Source: Aureimonas sp. SA4125 (GTDB lineage: Bacteria > Pseudomonadota > Alphaproteobacteria > Rhizobiales > Rhizobiaceae). Taken from it: a stretch of 64,000 nt of DNA. Positions 1 to 8,976 of the stretch are shown here, piece by piece (within the stretch, counting starts at the first letter, position 1; every line of letters begins with the position of its first letter). The position numbers and the translations under genes were made by a program. The notes beneath the pieces were generated by a model. It was given only the letters and a program-made list of their open reading frames with translations. It had not been told where the DNA came from and searched no databases. The stretch is from positions 558,001 through 622,000 of the forward strand of contig NZ_AP025032.1 in the NCBI RefSeq assembly GCF_019973775.1, given 5' to 3'.

Positions 1-359
1 AGCGGGAACCCTTCCGGATCCGCCAGCACCCGCAGGCCCGGGGCCACTCCGACGATATGGGCCCGGAGAAAGAGGTCCGTCGCGGTGAGCGAGACCGTAG
101 ATCCCTGCGCTCCGAGGAAGTCGAGAAACTCCAGCGACGTTACGCCGGACGAAACACCGATGTCGAGAGCGGACCGGATCGTGTCGGCGCGCTCCCGAAA
201 GACCGGCCCGAACGCCTTTTCGATCTCCGTGAAGCGTGACGGCCGCGTCCGCTTGAACGTGCCGTTCCGCATCTTGAGATTTTCGAAAAATGCGGCTTCC
301 GCGCCGGGGTCCCGTGCGGTGTCGTTCCGGGCGTAGAAGCGGTGGGCGGTCAGGCTCAT
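1..359 (-). CDS. SAM-methyltransferase-like protein (partial, C-terminus outside window)
   Basis: The minus frame opens with ATG at 359 and stays open to the window edge, so only the first 119 or so residues are visible. Around residues 66-80 it reads DIGVSSGVTSLEFLDFL, a glycine-bearing stretch like motif I of class I SAM-dependent methyltransferases, and TATDL follows about 10 residues later as in motif II. It lies just downstream of the glycosyltransferase on the same strand (63 bp gap), so a role in polysaccharide decoration is plausible. The assignment rests on motif shape only and the substrate is unknown. Confidence 0.55.
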   Translation of the reverse strand, partial: MSLTAHRFYARNDTARDPGAEAAFFENLKMRNGTFKRTRPSRFTEIEKAFGPVFRERADTIRSALDIGVSSGVTSLEFLDFLGAQGSTVSLTATDLFLRAHIVGVAPGLRVLADPEGFP

Positions 360-421
360 GACGGACCTTCTCAAAAAATCGGCCCATGCAGGGCAACGAT
401 CGGATGCGATTTGCTGATTCT

Positions 422-1606
422 CTAGACGGCAGGCCTCAGACCGAGCGATTCGAGGAGAATCGCGTTCACGGCCCGAACGTCGAAGCGCTCCATCGCCAAC
501 GTTCGCGATCGAACCGCCATCCGCGGCGCAAGCCTTTCATCGTCGAGAAAGGCCCGCATGGCGTTCGCGAGATCCGCGGCGCTCCGCGGCGCGATGCGAA
601 AGCCGTTCTCGCCGTCGATCACGGTCTCTCTGCAACCGGGCATGTCGGTTGTGATGATGGGACGGCCCGTCGCCAGAGCCTCCAGGGCGCTGCGCGGGAT
701 GCCTTCGCGATAGTAGGAGGGCAGCACGAAGACCGTTGATGCCGAAAGATACGGCCTGACGTCGGTCGTCTCTCCGAGATATTCCACGCCGGAATCCGCG
801 GTCCATTGGGCCACCTCGGCCTGCGACAAGGCGGCGGGATTGGGGTCGAATGGCCCGAGGATCTGAAAGCGCGTCTGCGGGAACTGCGGCTTAAGAAGAC
901 GCGCGGCGGCGGCGAACTCGGCAATCCCCTTTTCCCGAAGCAGCCGTGCGACGAGCAGGAAGACAAACGGCCCGGCTGGGAGGGCGGTCTGGGCGTGATG
1001 GTCGAGATCCACACCGGAACCCGGCACCGAGACGAGCGCCGTGCGCTTTCCGATTAGCGCATGTCGCCTGATTTCCGCGGCGTCGTTCTCATTGTAGACG
1101 AAGGCGGCCTCGGTGCCCGCCAGCGCCCGGCGGTAGAGCCAGATGCTCAGCCTTCGCAGAGCCGCGAGCCGGAGGCCCCGGCGCTCACCGCCAAACATGT
1201 AGCCGAAGCCCGTGAACATCGAGAACCGCCGCCCGACACCCGACAGCCGCGCGGCGAGACCGCCGTATATGATGGGTTTCATCGTGTAGGTCAGAACGAT
1301 GTCCGGCCGGATGCCGCGCATCAGCCGGTAAAGCGCCGCCAATGTGCGTATATCGGCGAGAGGGTCGGTGCCCGTGCGCGCCATCGGAATGCGGCGAAAC
1401 GTGACGCCGATCCGGTTGAGCGCCGCGATCGCTTCGCTGTCCTCGTCCGGCGCGACGGCCGTGACCTCGTGGCCCGCGGCGACCATCGCCTCGAGCAACG
1501 CGTAGCGGAAGTTGACGAGGGAGCGCGTCAGGCTCGCGACCACGACGATGCGCTGCGGACCGGCGCCGTCGAGGCGATCGGAGATCGCTGTGTCTGAAAC
1601 GGCCAT
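422..1606 (-). CDS. GT4-family glycosyltransferase (GT-B fold)
   Basis: This 394-residue protein probably transfers a sugar from an NDP-sugar to a lipid-linked or growing exopolysaccharide chain at the cytoplasmic face of the membrane. The N-terminal Rossmann half starts with RIVVVASLTRSLVNFR. The C-terminal half carries RLLREKGI and the E-x7-E motif EGIPRSALE, then TGRPIITTDMPGCRE, all typical of GT4 enzymes. ATG 1606 is preferred over the upstream TTG at 1627 because GGAG lies about 9 nt before it. It is divergent from the export/assembly operon beginning at 1850. Family call is firm; donor and acceptor are not known. Confidence 0.88.
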   Translation of the reverse strand: MAVSDTAISDRLDGAGPQRIVVVASLTRSLVNFRYALLEAMVAAGHEVTAVAPDEDSEAIAALNRIGVTFRRIPMARTGTDPLADIRTLAALYRLMRGIRPDIVLTYTMKPIIYGGLAARLSGVGRRFSMFTGFGYMFGGERRGLRLAALRRLSIWLYRRALAGTEAAFVYNENDAAEIRRHALIGKRTALVSVPGSGVDLDHHAQTALPAGPFVFLLVARLLREKGIAEFAAAARLLKPQFPQTRFQILGPFDPNPAALSQAEVAQWTADSGVEYLGETTDVRPYLSASTVFVLPSYYREGIPRSALEALATGRPIITTDMPGCRETVIDGENGFRIAPRSAADLANAMRAFLDDERLAPRMAVRSRTLAMERFDVRAVNAILLESLGLRPAV

Positions 1607-1849
1607 CGCACCGCACTCCAAGGCCAAGGCGTCGGTTCACTGTGGCGCCATGCGGGGCACGCCCGGGGCACGTCTCGGCACGATCACCATGCAGCCGAAC
1701 GTACAGTGCTTCCCGCGCGCATCCAGCTACCCGAATTGCGGGGGGCGAGTCGCGGGAGGCGTAGCACGCCTCACCAAAGGGATAGCTCATTGTCGACCCG
1801 CGATCGGCGCTAGCCTCGGCGTAAGCGTATTTCCAAACAGGGACGTCCG

Positions 1850-3142
1850 ATGACGATTGCCGCAGCGCGGACAGGAACGAGGGCGATGCTCCTGGGCATC
1901 GCCGTGATGGCGGCGTTGCCGGGCATGCTCGCTTGCCGCCCCGCGCACGCGGCGCCCGCGGACGGCTACAGGCTGGCGCCCGGAGACGTGACGTCCTTCG
2001 ACTTCCTCGACGATGCGCTGCCGGCCGAGCAGCTCACGGTGTCGAGCGAGGGAGAGGTCAGCATCCCGCTGATCGGAAGCTTCGCGGTCGCCGGGTTGAC
2101 GGTGCCCGAGGCCGTCGATGCTATGCGACGCAGCTTCGTGGAGCGCCGGTTCTTCGTCGATCCCCAAATTTCACTGGCCGTCGCGAGCTTCCGGCCGATC
2201 TTCGTACTCGGCGAGGTGAGGGTTCCGGGATCATTTCCGTTTCAGCCCATGCTGACCGTGGAGCAGGCCGTCGCCCTGGCGGGCGGACAGTCGACGGGTG
2301 CCGGCGCTACCGAAGACCGGGTGGTGGCGCAGGCGCGCCTGCACGGCGAGATCGATGGCATGTCGGTGGACTTCGCGCGCGCCGCGCTCGGCGTGGCGAG
2401 GATGTCCGCTCAGTTGGACGACCGCGCCGTGATCACGACCGACGATCTGCCGGCCAACGCGCGCCCGTTCCTCGGCGACACGATGGTGGCCGCCCTGATG
2501 CCGACCGAGCAGAGGATTCTCGAGACCGAACGGGGCGCTTTCGAGACACGGCGCGATCAGTTGACGGCCGCCGTCAGCGAAGTCGACGGCGCGCTCGGCA
2601 ATCTCGGACAGCTTATCGAGAACCAGAAGGGCGCGATCCTGTCGGCTCGCGAGGATCGCGACCGCGTGAAGAAACTCTATGCCGGCGGCATCAAGACGGT
2701 GACCGATGTCCGCAACGCGGACCGCGAGCTGACCGCGCAAGAATCCCATCTCCTCGAGATCTACAACCAGATGTCCTCCACCCGGCGGGAGCTCGGCGAG
2801 CTCCAGCGTCAGCTCGTCGACACCACGGACAATCGGACGCAGACCGCGTTGACGGGGTTGCAGAAACATCAGACCGAGATCGAGCAGCTCATCGCGGCGA
2901 GGCGTTCCGCCGAAGAGCAGAGCCTCCTGCTCGGCTCTCTCTCCCTCCAGAAAGAGCAACAGGTCGCGACGACGAAGTTCGTCTACGCCATCCGGCGCAG
3001 GGTCGGCTCCACGACGATGAGCCAACCGTCCATGCTCGACGACGAGGTGGCGCCCGGCGACACGATCGTCGTGTCGATCGAACGCTCGGCCGGCAGCGGC
3101 CCCCTGACGCTCACCAGCGCCGCGACCGGACGGATGCGGTGA
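1850..3142 (+). CDS. Polysaccharide export protein (Wza/OPX family)
   Basis: This 430-residue envelope protein probably forms or feeds the outer-membrane export channel for an exopolysaccharide. Residues 1-35 are a signal peptide ending AHA-AP; an earlier MLAC could serve as a weak lipobox. The Poly_export domain begins at YRLAPGDV and is followed by an SLBB-like segment with VLGEVRVPGSFPFQP. Residues of about 225-375 are charged and heptad-like, suggesting a long periplasmic coiled coil. The stop overlaps the ATG of the sugar transferase (TGATG), so the two are translationally coupled. Confidence 0.9.
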   Translation: MTIAAARTGTRAMLLGIAVMAALPGMLACRPAHAAPADGYRLAPGDVTSFDFLDDALPAEQLTVSSEGEVSIPLIGSFAVAGLTVPEAVDAMRRSFVERRFFVDPQISLAVASFRPIFVLGEVRVPGSFPFQPMLTVEQAVALAGGQSTGAGATEDRVVAQARLHGEIDGMSVDFARAALGVARMSAQLDDRAVITTDDLPANARPFLGDTMVAALMPTEQRILETERGAFETRRDQLTAAVSEVDGALGNLGQLIENQKGAILSAREDRDRVKKLYAGGIKTVTDVRNADRELTAQESHLLEIYNQMSSTRRELGELQRQLVDTTDNRTQTALTGLQKHQTEIEQLIAARRSAEEQSLLLGSLSLQKEQQVATTKFVYAIRRRVGSTTMSQPSMLDDEVAPGDTIVVSIERSAGSGPLTLTSAATGRMR

Positions 3143-3813
3143 TGAAGCAAGCCGCGGATGCCGGCAATACCTCGGCGCTGGACGGGAGGGCGAGAGCGTC
3201 GGCGTTGGTCCGGTTCGCCGGCTCGGTCGCGCTCCTCGCGACGCTGCCGATCTGGCCGCTCGTGGCGGCCATGGTCTGGGCCAGCGTCGGCCGTCCCCTT
3301 CTGTTCCGCCAGACTCGCAGCGGGCGCGGCATGAGGCCCTTCACCATCTGCAAGTTCCGCACGATGCACGACGCGCGCGACGCGGCGGGTGCGCTTCTCC
3401 CCGACGCGCTGCGCGAGACGCCCGCGATGCGGCTGCTTCGTCGCTGGAGGCTCGACGAATTGCCGCAGCTTCTCGCGATCGCGCGGGGGGAGATGAGCTT
3501 CGTCGGCCCCCGGCCGCTGCTTCCCGACACGATCCAGGGCTTCGGCGAGTTCGGCCGGCTTCGCTGCGCGGTATCGCCGGGCTTGACCGGATGGGCGCAG
3601 GTCAACGGCAACACGCGCCTCACGGACCGGCAGAAGCTCGCGCTCGATCTCTGGTACATCCACCATCGCAGCCTCTATCTGGATCTCAAGATCCTCGCCA
3701 TGACGGCCATCACGATTGTTCGTGGGGAACGGCTGGGGGAGGCGAATGTTGGCCGCGCCACGGCGGACATGGAGGCTCCCTATCCTCGCTCGGTACAAGG
3801 GGCGGGGCGATGA
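3142..3813 (+). CDS. Undecaprenyl-phosphate sugar-phosphate transferase (bacterial sugar transferase)
   Basis: The initiating transferase would load the first sugar-1-phosphate onto undecaprenyl phosphate at the inner membrane. The 223-residue protein has one N-terminal hydrophobic segment (about residues 24-48). The family signatures are RQTRSGRGMRPFTICKFRTM, LDELPQL, SFVGPRPLLP and PGLTGWAQVNG. It is the short form, lacking the N-terminal multi-span domain of WbaP. ATG 3142 overlaps the OPX stop, and its own stop overlaps the ATG of the deacetylase (ATGA at 3810-3813). The sugar specificity cannot be read from sequence. Confidence 0.92.
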   Translation: MKQAADAGNTSALDGRARASALVRFAGSVALLATLPIWPLVAAMVWASVGRPLLFRQTRSGRGMRPFTICKFRTMHDARDAAGALLPDALRETPAMRLLRRWRLDELPQLLAIARGEMSFVGPRPLLPDTIQGFGEFGRLRCAVSPGLTGWAQVNGNTRLTDRQKLALDLWYIHHRSLYLDLKILAMTAITIVRGERLGEANVGRATADMEAPYPRSVQGAGR

Positions 3814-4496
3814 TCCAAGGTCTTGCTGGGTTCGGCCGCGTGCTCGTCGTCGCTCCGCATCCGGACGACGAGGTTCTGGGATGCGGCGGGACCATCGCCC
3901 GGATCGCCGCCGACGACGGCGAGGTCCACGTCGCCGTCGTCACGCGCGGTCAGCCGCCGGCCTTCAGCGAGGAGGCCGCGGCAAGGGTCCGCGCCGAGGC
4001 CGAGGCGGCCCATCGCCATCTTGGCGTCAGGCGGACGCACTGGCTCGATCAGCCGGCCGGGCGGCTTTCCGAAACGCCGCATTCGACCCTGAACTCCGCA
4101 CTTCAGGACCTTTTCGTCGCGATCCGGCCCGACACCGTATTCATCCCCTTCGTCGGGGACGTCCACCTGGATCACCAACTGATCTTCCTGTCGTCCATGG
4201 TGGCGGCCCGTCCCCACCAGGCCGAGTACCCGCCGACCATCCTCGCCTACGAAACGGTGTCGGAGACCAACTGGAACGCGCCCTACGTCACGGCCGCGTT
4301 CATCCCGCAGGTCTTCATCGACATCGAGAGGTCACTCGAGCGCAAGCTCGAGGCCATGGCGATGTTCGCATCCCAACTGCGTGCGTTACCGCACGAGCGT
4401 TCCCTCGAGACCTTGCGGGCCCTCGCGATCCTCAGGGGCGCCACCGTTCACCGACGTGCCGCGGAGGCCTTCGTCCTCGTGCGCACCGTTATCTGA
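3810..4496 (+). CDS. PIG-L/LmbE-family deacetylase
   Basis: This 228-residue protein belongs to the zinc-dependent N-acetyl-sugar deacetylases (LmbE, MshB and PIG-L relatives). The metal-binding motif HPDDEVLGCGG lies near residue 19 and the second site HLDHQ near residue 115. Start ATG 3810 overlaps the previous stop by four bases. Placed between a sugar transferase and a DegT aminotransferase, it most plausibly deacetylates an amino-sugar intermediate or the polymer. That substrate is inferred from context. Confidence 0.87.
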   Translation: MIQGLAGFGRVLVVAPHPDDEVLGCGGTIARIAADDGEVHVAVVTRGQPPAFSEEAAARVRAEAEAAHRHLGVRRTHWLDQPAGRLSETPHSTLNSALQDLFVAIRPDTVFIPFVGDVHLDHQLIFLSSMVAARPHQAEYPPTILAYETVSETNWNAPYVTAAFIPQVFIDIERSLERKLEAMAMFASQLRALPHERSLETLRALAILRGATVHRRAAEAFVLVRTVI

Positions 4497-4521
4497 TCAC
4501 CTGTCGGAAGGAAGAGCCCCC

Positions 4522-5895
4522 ATGAAGCGCTGGCCGATCTATGATGAGGAGCAGATCTCGGACGTCGTCGACATCCTGCGCTCCAGCCAGGTCAATGCCT
4601 GGACCGGCGACTACGTCGCCCGTTTCGAGGACGCCTATGCCAGACATCTCGGCCGGCGGCATGCCGTCGCCCTCGCCAACGGCTCCGTCGCGCTCGATCT
4701 GGCGCTTAAGGTCCTTGGGATCGGCGCCGGCGACGAGGTGATCGTGACGAGCCGCAGCTTCATCGCCTCGGCCGCCTGCGTGCCGTTCGCCGGAGCCAAG
4801 CCGGTCTTTGCCGACGTGGATCCGGTGTCCGGCAATCTTTCCGCCGAGACGATCGCAGCCCGGATCACGCCGCGAACGAAGGCGGTTATAATCGTCCATC
4901 TCGGCGGCTGGCCGTGCGACATGGAGGCTATCATGGCTCTGGCCGAAAAGGCCGACCTTAAGGTTATCGAGGACTGCGCGCAGGCGCACGGCGCCAGATA
5001 CGGCGGCAGGCCCGTCGGCTCCTTCGGGCATATCGCCGCCTTCTCGTTTTGTCAGGATAAGATAATCACGACGGGCGGCGAGGGCGGTCTCGTCGCGATG
5101 GATGACGAGGCTCTTTGGTCCACCGCCTGGAGTCTCAAGGATCACGGCAAGTCCTACGACCTTTCCCACCGGAAGGACTTTCCGCCGGGCTTTCGCTGGC
5201 TGCACGAATCTTTCGGAACCAACTGGCGGATGATGTCGATTCAGGCCGCCCTCGGTCTCAGGCAGCTCGAGCATCTGGAAGAGTGGCGCGCTCAAAGGCA
5301 GCGCAACGCCGACATCTGGACGGCGGCGCTGAAGGATCTTCCGGCGATCGCGATCCCGCGACTCACTCGCGAACATACGCATGCCTGGTATCGGTTCTAC
5401 TGCCACGTTCGACCTGAGGAACTGACAGCAGGCTGGACGCGGGACGACCTCATGCTCGCCGTCACGGCGGCGGGAGTGCCCTGTTTCTCGGGCACCTGCT
5501 CGGAGATCTATATCGAGCACGCCTTCAGTGGATCGGGGCTCGCGCCGGCGGAACGCCTGCCCGTCGCCAAACAGCTCGGCGAAACCAGCCTTGCCTTTCT
5601 CGTCGATCCGTCCTGGAGCGCGGAGGAAACCGAAGCCGCAGCGGTGACGGCGTCCACCATCATCACCAATGCCTCGCGTATGGGCGAGACGCGGCATCGC
5701 GACCTCGAAAACTCTGATTATCCCTTGCTCTTACCGATGGATGCCGGGACGTCCGGGAAGGTTCCGATGGGGTTCGCACCCGTGACGAGCGCCGAAGACG
5801 ATGGCCGGGACAGTTCGTGGACTCGGCGACAGGGGGCGCCTGCCGCCGTTTCCGGCCGCGTCGGGCCCGACGCGGATCTCGCCGCGCCCTCGTGA
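4522..5895 (+). CDS. DegT/DnrJ/EryC1/StrS aminotransferase
   Basis: A PLP-dependent sugar aminotransferase that would make an amino sugar nucleotide for the exopolysaccharide. Asp151 in EDCAQAHG is placed to contact the pyridine nitrogen, and Lys180 in SFCQDKIITTGGEGG is the Schiff-base lysine. The start is preceded by GGAAGGAAGAG. The recognisable fold ends near residue 400, and about 55 further residues rich in charge, Gly and Pro follow, making the protein 457 residues against a usual 370-400. This is the last gene of the operon; the AT-rich gap follows. Confidence 0.9.
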   Translation: MKRWPIYDEEQISDVVDILRSSQVNAWTGDYVARFEDAYARHLGRRHAVALANGSVALDLALKVLGIGAGDEVIVTSRSFIASAACVPFAGAKPVFADVDPVSGNLSAETIAARITPRTKAVIIVHLGGWPCDMEAIMALAEKADLKVIEDCAQAHGARYGGRPVGSFGHIAAFSFCQDKIITTGGEGGLVAMDDEALWSTAWSLKDHGKSYDLSHRKDFPPGFRWLHESFGTNWRMMSIQAALGLRQLEHLEEWRAQRQRNADIWTAALKDLPAIAIPRLTREHTHAWYRFYCHVRPEELTAGWTRDDLMLAVTAAGVPCFSGTCSEIYIEHAFSGSGLAPAERLPVAKQLGETSLAFLVDPSWSAEETEAAAVTASTIITNASRMGETRHRDLENSDYPLLLPMDAGTSGKVPMGFAPVTSAEDDGRDSSWTRRQGAPAAVSGRVGPDADLAAPS

Positions 5896-6492
5896 GAGAC
5901 CGGGCGGGCGGCAAGATGCCCGCCTCTGTCTTCCCATCTCTTTCTCCGCCGAACCGGGTCGGCGCTGATCTCGATGTGTTTCGCTGGAATTCCGTGTTTT
6001 GTCGGTATCGCTTTGTGGCCGGCTCCGCAGTAGAGACGCTGCGCGTCGAGCGCTCGGCCCGACGTCTGCCGCATTTGTAGGCCGTCTGGCTTGCCAATAG
6101 CGGATGAAGCTAAGTTACGATGGGCTTTCAAAGCATTAACGCTGCGGCAGATGCGCCTTCGCCAATCCGACATTCAAGCCCTGGCGGCCGGTTTATCTGT
6201 CGGATACAGCCCATCTGACATCCAGATTCTACCAAGGATTCTAAAAATTCGTATAATCTGTGAGCTTTATCACATCGGGCTCCGTCAAAACGCGTAATCA
6301 TTCTTACGAGGGATTTAGCGGGCACTTAAGAATTTAGTATGGCTCTATCGGCGCCGCTTACATTATGGATCTATAGCTCGCGCTGTATTGCGTGGCATAT
6401 TTACTAGTAAAAGTGATAATTATGATTAGGAAGGCGCAAAATCGTCAAAAAATAATCAGAATGGTTGCAAATCGTAAATCGGAGTTAATGAA
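5896..6492 (+). promoter_or_regulatory. AT-rich intergenic region upstream of the LuxR-type regulator
   Basis: No convincing gene lies in these 597 bases. Base composition falls sharply from about 6080 to 6490 compared with the GC-rich neighbours. A TATAAT lies at 6252-6257 and several A/T tracts at 6390-6480. A candidate 67-codon frame at 6091-6297 lacks a ribosome site and family features. An AT-rich leader beside a polysaccharide locus would suit a MucR/Ros or H-NS-like regulator, but no specific site can be assigned by eye. Confidence 0.45.
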
Positions 6493-7308
6493 TTGAATAT
6501 ATCTTTTGGTAACTCACACTCGAAGTCGGCCCTACAGCCGTACAGTTCGATCGCGACGCACGACATATCTTCGGCTTTCTTGCCGGAGCCTTGGGCGGAA
6601 ATAAGCCGTACCCGAGTGGACGCGAGCGATCAGATCGACGTCGCGATCATCGACGATCGCCCGCTGATCAGGGACTGCTTTGGCAGGGGTCTGGAAGTCA
6701 CCGATCCGACGCTGTCGTTGCGATATTTTTCCGGCGTGGACGAACTTCGAAACGCCGATGCCCAGGAAACGGAGTGCATCGGGGTGGTTCTGATCTGTAC
6801 TTCGTGGTCCCAGTCGCAATCGGAATCCTGTTTTGTGGAGATCTCGCGTCTTAAGGCCGAGATGCCGTCCGTCAGCATCATCATGTTGTCCGACATCGAA
6901 AAGGTCGATGACATCCTTCGGCTGATCAAAATGGGCGCACGGGGCTACATACCCACTAGCGTCAGTCTCAGGGTTGCGGTCAAGGCCATCCAACTGGTTG
7001 CTGCGGGGGGTGTGTATGTTCCCGCGAGTATTCTCTTTCTGGCCGACCGCATCGCCAGGCAGACATCGGAAATCGAGAAGCAGCCGCAACCTGATAGTAT
7101 GTTTACCTTACGACAAATGTCGGTTATCGAAGCCTTGCGCCGCGGCAAGCCAAATAAAATTATCGCTTATGACCTTAATATGTGCGAGAGTACTGTGAAG
7201 GTTCATATTAGAAATATCATGAAGAAAATGAAGGCCAGAAATCGGACTGAGGTAGCCTATCTTTTGAACAACATGATGAGTGCTGAAGGCGTCTGTTTGC
7301 GCGATTGA
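6493..7308 (+). CDS. LuxR-family regulator with degenerate receiver domain
   Basis: The 271-residue protein has a NarL/FixJ layout: receiver-like domain at about 47-170 and LuxR HTH at about 204-262 (ESTVKVHIRNIMKKM recognition helix). The acidic pair Asp54-Asp55 is kept. The phospho-acceptor position in GVVLICTSW is Cys102, not Asp, and the conserved Lys in GYIPTSV is Thr155. Phosphorylation control is therefore unlikely; ligand, partner or dose control is possible. The start is TTG 6493 with GGAG 8 nt upstream; ATG 6488 runs into an immediate stop. Its position downstream of the polysaccharide operon suggests a role in its control, which is inference. Confidence 0.85.
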   Translation: MNISFGNSHSKSALQPYSSIATHDISSAFLPEPWAEISRTRVDASDQIDVAIIDDRPLIRDCFGRGLEVTDPTLSLRYFSGVDELRNADAQETECIGVVLICTSWSQSQSESCFVEISRLKAEMPSVSIIMLSDIEKVDDILRLIKMGARGYIPTSVSLRVAVKAIQLVAAGGVYVPASILFLADRIARQTSEIEKQPQPDSMFTLRQMSVIEALRRGKPNKIIAYDLNMCESTVKVHIRNIMKKMKARNRTEVAYLLNNMMSAEGVCLRD

Positions 7309-7380
7309 GAGGTCGTATTGCGTCTATTTCGTCGACGTAGGTTGGAGCCGTCGAAAGGTGAGAGTTGCAGTACCAGAGGC

Positions 7381-8100
7381 ATGTCGGACATGGAAATTGC
7401 CGGTGTAAGGGGTACGGCAGGTTTGCTCGGTGAGCGGCGTATCAGCGGTGGGGAGGTTTTTGCCGGCGTGTCGGCTGAAACACTTCATGAGTTGAATCGT
7501 CGATGTCGTTGGATCGAGCTCAACGAAGGGGTCGTCCTGGTCCCAGCAGGCGATCCACTCGATCGTGTGTTTGTCGTCGTGCGCGGGGAGCTGCGCTTCT
7601 CGCTCTACACGTCCAGGGGGAGTGTCGTCTGGCTGCGGGGAGCCGATCAAGGCTCGCTCGTTAGCGAGGCCGCCTTCATCGATACGGCCGCGACTCGATA
7701 TTCGATCGAGGCCGGCAGGCCGTCCACCGTTGCTTCTATTAGTGCCTGGGCATTCATCGAGCTGATCGAGCGCGATCGCAATCTTCTTAACTGCGCCATC
7801 AGGAGCCTGGTCGCCCGGCAGGAAATGCTGGCCGATCAGATTGTCGAGCTGACCACGCTCAACGTCGAGGCGCGCATCCACAACGAACTGCTCCGGCTCG
7901 CGCGCGACAACATCGCAGAGGACGGGTCCGCGACAATATCGCCGTTTCCCACCCATGCGGACTTCGCCAGGCGGATTGGCACACACAGGGAGGCCGTGTC
8001 GCGCGAGTTAAGCCATCTCCAGCACATTGGCGCTGTAGTGCGGGGTGACAAACGCCTCACAATTCCGGACGTCACGCGTCTTGGACTTGCCCCCTTTTAG
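7381..8100 (+). CDS. Crp/Fnr-family transcription regulator with IS-derived C-terminus
   Basis: A cyclic-nucleotide-binding-like domain (about residues 25-130) is followed by a winged HTH of the Crp type with TIGTHREAVSRELSHL-like spacing near residue 200 (here RIGTHREAVSRELSHL). No Fnr-type N-terminal cysteine cluster is present. ATG 7381 follows AGAGG; a longer frame could start at TTG 7318. The IS3 element begins at 8082, so the last residues (GLAPF and stop) are encoded by the IS end. The natural C-terminus is lost but the DNA-binding helix is intact, so the protein may still work. It sits 72 bp behind the LuxR-type gene. Confidence 0.82.
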   Translation: MSDMEIAGVRGTAGLLGERRISGGEVFAGVSAETLHELNRRCRWIELNEGVVLVPAGDPLDRVFVVVRGELRFSLYTSRGSVVWLRGADQGSLVSEAAFIDTAATRYSIEAGRPSTVASISAWAFIELIERDRNLLNCAIRSLVARQEMLADQIVELTTLNVEARIHNELLRLARDNIAEDGSATISPFPTHADFARRIGTHREAVSRELSHLQHIGAVVRGDKRLTIPDVTRLGLAPF

Positions 8101-8115
8101 TGGAGAGCGTTTTGA

Positions 8116-8976
8116 TTACGCGGCGGCCAGTCGTTCGAACTGGACGGGGCTGATGAAGTCGAGCGCGGAATGGCGCCGGACGGGGTTGTAGAAGCTGTCG
8201 ATGTAGCGGCCGATGGCCGCCTTCGCCTCGGTCCTGGTCTGGAAGACGGTGCGCCAGACCAGCTCGGATTTCAACGTCTTGAAGAAGGTCTCGACCATCG
8301 CATTATCATAGCAGTTGCCCTTGCCGGACATCGAGATCAGCACGTCGTACCTGCGTAGCTCGGCCTGATAGTCGATCGAGCAATATTGGCTGCCGCGGTC
8401 AGAATGATGGATCAGGCCGGTTTTCGGGCGGCGCAGGACGAGGGCCTTGCGGAGCGCCTCGAGAGCCAACTCCTTGTGTAGACGATCGCTGACGGCCCAG
8501 CCGACGACGCGCCGGGCGAACAGGTCGATGACGACGGCGAGATACAGCCAGCCCTCTCGCGTCCAAACATAGGAGATGTCGGCTCCCCACTTCTCGTCCC
8601 GGCGTTCGGTCGCGAAGTCCTGATCAAGGAGGTTCGGCGCGATCGGGAAGGCGTGCAGGCTGTCCGTCGTTCGCTTGAACCGCCGCTTCTGCCGGGCCTT
8701 GAGGCCGTTCTCGCGCATCAGGCGCGCTGTCCGACGGCGCCCGATAGCGATCCCCTCGGCCTGGAGTTCATGCCGCATGCGAGGACTCCCATAGGTGCCG
8801 TTCGACAACCGAAACGCCGAGCGGACATGCGCCAGAAGCACCATGTCGCGCTGCTGCCGGCGGCAGGCCGGTCGATCCTTCCATGCAAAATAGCCGCTCG
8901 AGCTGACGCCGAGGACCTTGCAGAGACGCTGGACGGGGAATTCTTCTTTCGCCGCATCGATGAGTTCGAACCTCAC
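8116..8976 (-). CDS. IS3-family transposase OrfB (copy 1)
   Basis: This 286-residue catalytic subunit has an HTH_21-like N-terminus and an rve integrase core. Visible DDE residues are the Asp in GADISYVW, the Asp in HHSDRGSQYC and the Glu in VETFFKTLKSE. It starts with GTG overlapping the orfA stop (GTGA) and ends RLAAA just inside the IS end. It is probably expressed as an OrfAB fusion by -1 frameshifting at the six-base run at 8995-9000. It appears intact. Confidence 0.95.
   Translation of the reverse strand: MRFELIDAAKEEFPVQRLCKVLGVSSSGYFAWKDRPACRRQQRDMVLLAHVRSAFRLSNGTYGSPRMRHELQAEGIAIGRRRTARLMRENGLKARQKRRFKRTTDSLHAFPIAPNLLDQDFATERRDEKWGADISYVWTREGWLYLAVVIDLFARRVVGWAVSDRLHKELALEALRKALVLRRPKTGLIHHSDRGSQYCSIDYQAELRRYDVLISMSGKGNCYDNAMVETFFKTLKSELVWRTVFQTRTEAKAAIGRYIDSFYNPVRRHSALDFISPVQFERLAAA

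Noticed and set aside
6091..6297. A 68-codon plus frame in the AT-rich leader
   Set aside because: No ribosome site and no family features; likely chance in a regulatory gap.
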